From contig JAGYHM010000042.1 of NCBI GenBank assembly GCA_018457305.1, positions 1,600 through 8,364 on the forward strand: 6,765 nucleotides of DNA, read 5' to 3'. The DNA is from Fusobacterium sp. (lineage in GTDB: Bacteria; Fusobacteriota; Fusobacteriia; Fusobacteriales; Fusobacteriaceae). A program made the position numbers and the translations under genes. This document shows, one piece after another, positions 6,114 to 6,765 of this stretch. Every line of letters starts with the position of its first letter. The first letter of the stretch is position 1. The notes below the pieces were generated by a model. It saw only the letters and a program-made list of their open reading frames with translations. It did no database searches and was not told the origin of the DNA.

Positions 6114-6765
6114 TTTTAATTTATATACTGTTACCCCATAATTATAATCATGGCTAGAAGTATTTAGTTTTCTTTCTATACTTTTAATATGGATTTGGTC
6201 ATTTACTCTCTTTTTTGCTTCTTCTGCTTTCTTTATAGCAAGTTTACTAGCTTCCATTTCCCTTATAGTAGAATCTAGTTGCTTAATTGCATTGTAATTT
6301 GCACTTGCTATCTCATTTGCAAGTTGAAGTCCTTGTAAATTTCCTGTAATTGTCTTATTTTTATTTGTATATTTTTTAACTGTATCTACAACTTTTTTCT
6401 GTTTTTCTCCATTTTTTTCCCAAAAAGACATTATTAAATCTTCTTTTTCTTTCATTTTTTTAGCCATATTATCTTGATGTCTTCCAAGTTGATTTATATC
6501 TAACTTAGTAACATCTAAATTTAAATCATCTTTCCAATTTTTTTGAAAATCTCTTGCATCTTTATACAATGAACCTGCCATTCTTTGGATTTCCATTAAG
6601 TCTGCTATATCATCTTGTGTTAAACCTACAGTTTCTTCTAAAATCATTCCTGCCCATTTATTTAAATTTAAGGCATCATTTTTTAATTGAACAATTTGAT
6701 TTTTTGTTTGTTGTATAGCCTCTAATGTATTTTTAGCTTGTTCTATTTTAGCTACAGCATTAACT
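6111..6765 (-). CDS. trbJ: TrbJ/VirB5-family exported pilus component, C-terminal part (runs off right edge)
   Basis: The frame stays open from the TAA at 6111 to the right edge, giving 217 codons without a stop. A Met at 6647 has no convincing ribosome binding site, and the 39 codons upstream of it continue the family pattern, so the true start is outside the window. TrbJ/VirB5 proteins are exported, largely helical components that sit at the pilus tip or assist its assembly. The evidence is the heptad-rich start (IEQAKNTLEAIQQTKNQIVQ, then NDALNLNKWAG), matching TrbJ proteins in which long Gln/Leu helices precede an N-L motif, and the later GNLQGLQLANEIASANYNAI block (about residues 141-160 of the visible part), matching the Q-A-x-N-x-x-A region of TrbJ. 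A long coiled coil follows, then a short tail ending VYKLK. The missing front should hold the signal peptide: full-length relatives are around 250 residues. The adjacent trbL supports the call. Confidence 0.85.
   Translation of the reverse strand, partial: VNAVAKIEQAKNTLEAIQQTKNQIVQLKNDALNLNKWAGMILEETVGLTQDDIADLMEIQRMAGSLYKDARDFQKNWKDDLNLDVTKLDINQLGRHQDNMAKKMKEKEDLIMSFWEKNGEKQKKVVDTVKKYTNKNKTITGNLQGLQLANEIASANYNAIKQLDSTIREMEASKLAIKKAEEAKKRVNDQIHIKSIERKLNTSSHDYNYGVTVYKLK

Larger units (their letters stand above)
1..6765 (-). other. Interior of a P-type conjugative transfer (MPF-T) operon
   Basis: Seven consecutive minus-strand genes have these junctions in order of transcription: trbJ-trbL gap 10 bases, trbL-traG overlap 11, traG-small gene gap 29, small gene-trbB overlap 20, trbB-trbD gap 17, trbD-trbE gap 15. 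No junction has room for a promoter plus terminator, and I found no hairpin followed by a T run on the sense strand. This implies one polycistronic message whose promoter lies beyond base 6765. It is part of a conjugative plasmid or an integrated conjugative element; no integrase, relaxase, replication gene or att-like repeat is visible to choose between them. An effector-delivery role is less likely because a TraG coupling protein and a TrbB-type ATPase are both present. Confidence 0.85.

Noticed and set aside
6645..6647. ATG at 6647 as the start of trbJ
   Set aside because: The frame continues upstream to the window edge with TrbJ-like heptad helices, and the sequence before this ATG has no good ribosome binding site. 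It is an internal methionine.
1..6765. CRISPR arrays, tRNA genes, insertion sequences, origin of transfer or att sites
   Set aside because: Coding sequence fills the window, with gaps of 29 bases or less. I saw no spaced direct repeats, cloverleaf, transposase motifs or terminal inverted repeats.

Overview
The window is one continuous block of conjugation genes, all on the minus strand and read from base 6765 towards base 1. Every gene product that can be identified belongs to a P-type (RP4 Trb-like, MPF-T) type IV secretion system. In order of transcription the genes are: trbJ/virB5 (its start lies beyond the right edge), trbL/virB6, the coupling protein traG/virD4, a small lysine-rich protein distantly like the TraD accessory family, trbB/virB11, trbD/virB3, and the first 274 codons of trbE/virB4, which runs off the left edge. 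There is no gap longer than 29 bases between genes. Two gene pairs overlap (trbL/traG by 11 bases, small protein/trbB by 20 bases), so this is the interior of a single long operon. I see no promoter, terminator, RNA gene, insertion sequence, CRISPR array or attachment site.

Organism: the DNA is very A+T-rich. Arginine is almost always AGA, leucine mostly TTA, and ATA isoleucine is common. Most genes have a strong AAGGAGG-like ribosome binding site. The proteins with Sec-type export signals and the VirB5/VirB6 homologues imply a two-membrane cell. Together this best fits Fusobacteriota (Fusobacterium, Leptotrichia and relatives). That assignment is an inference from composition, and another low-GC diderm is possible. 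The element is probably an integrative conjugative element or conjugative plasmid; nothing in the window decides which.

How the genes work together: TrbB and TrbE are the ATPases that power assembly. TrbD and TrbL form the inner-membrane platform and channel. TrbJ is the exported minor pilus component. TraG is the coupling ATPase that hands the relaxase-DNA complex to the channel. The relaxase, the pilin (TrbC/VirB2) and the core complex (TrbF/TrbG/TrbI) are not in the window and should lie on either side.

Novelty: this is a recognisable, apparently intact transfer module, not a wholly new system. The points worth a second look are its gene order (coupling protein coupled to trbL in mid-operon, no trbC between trbB and trbD, no trbK between trbJ and trbL), the inserts and long tail of the coupling protein, the periplasmic coiled coil of TrbL, the hydrophobic N-terminus of TrbE, and the small basic protein fused by overlap to trbB.
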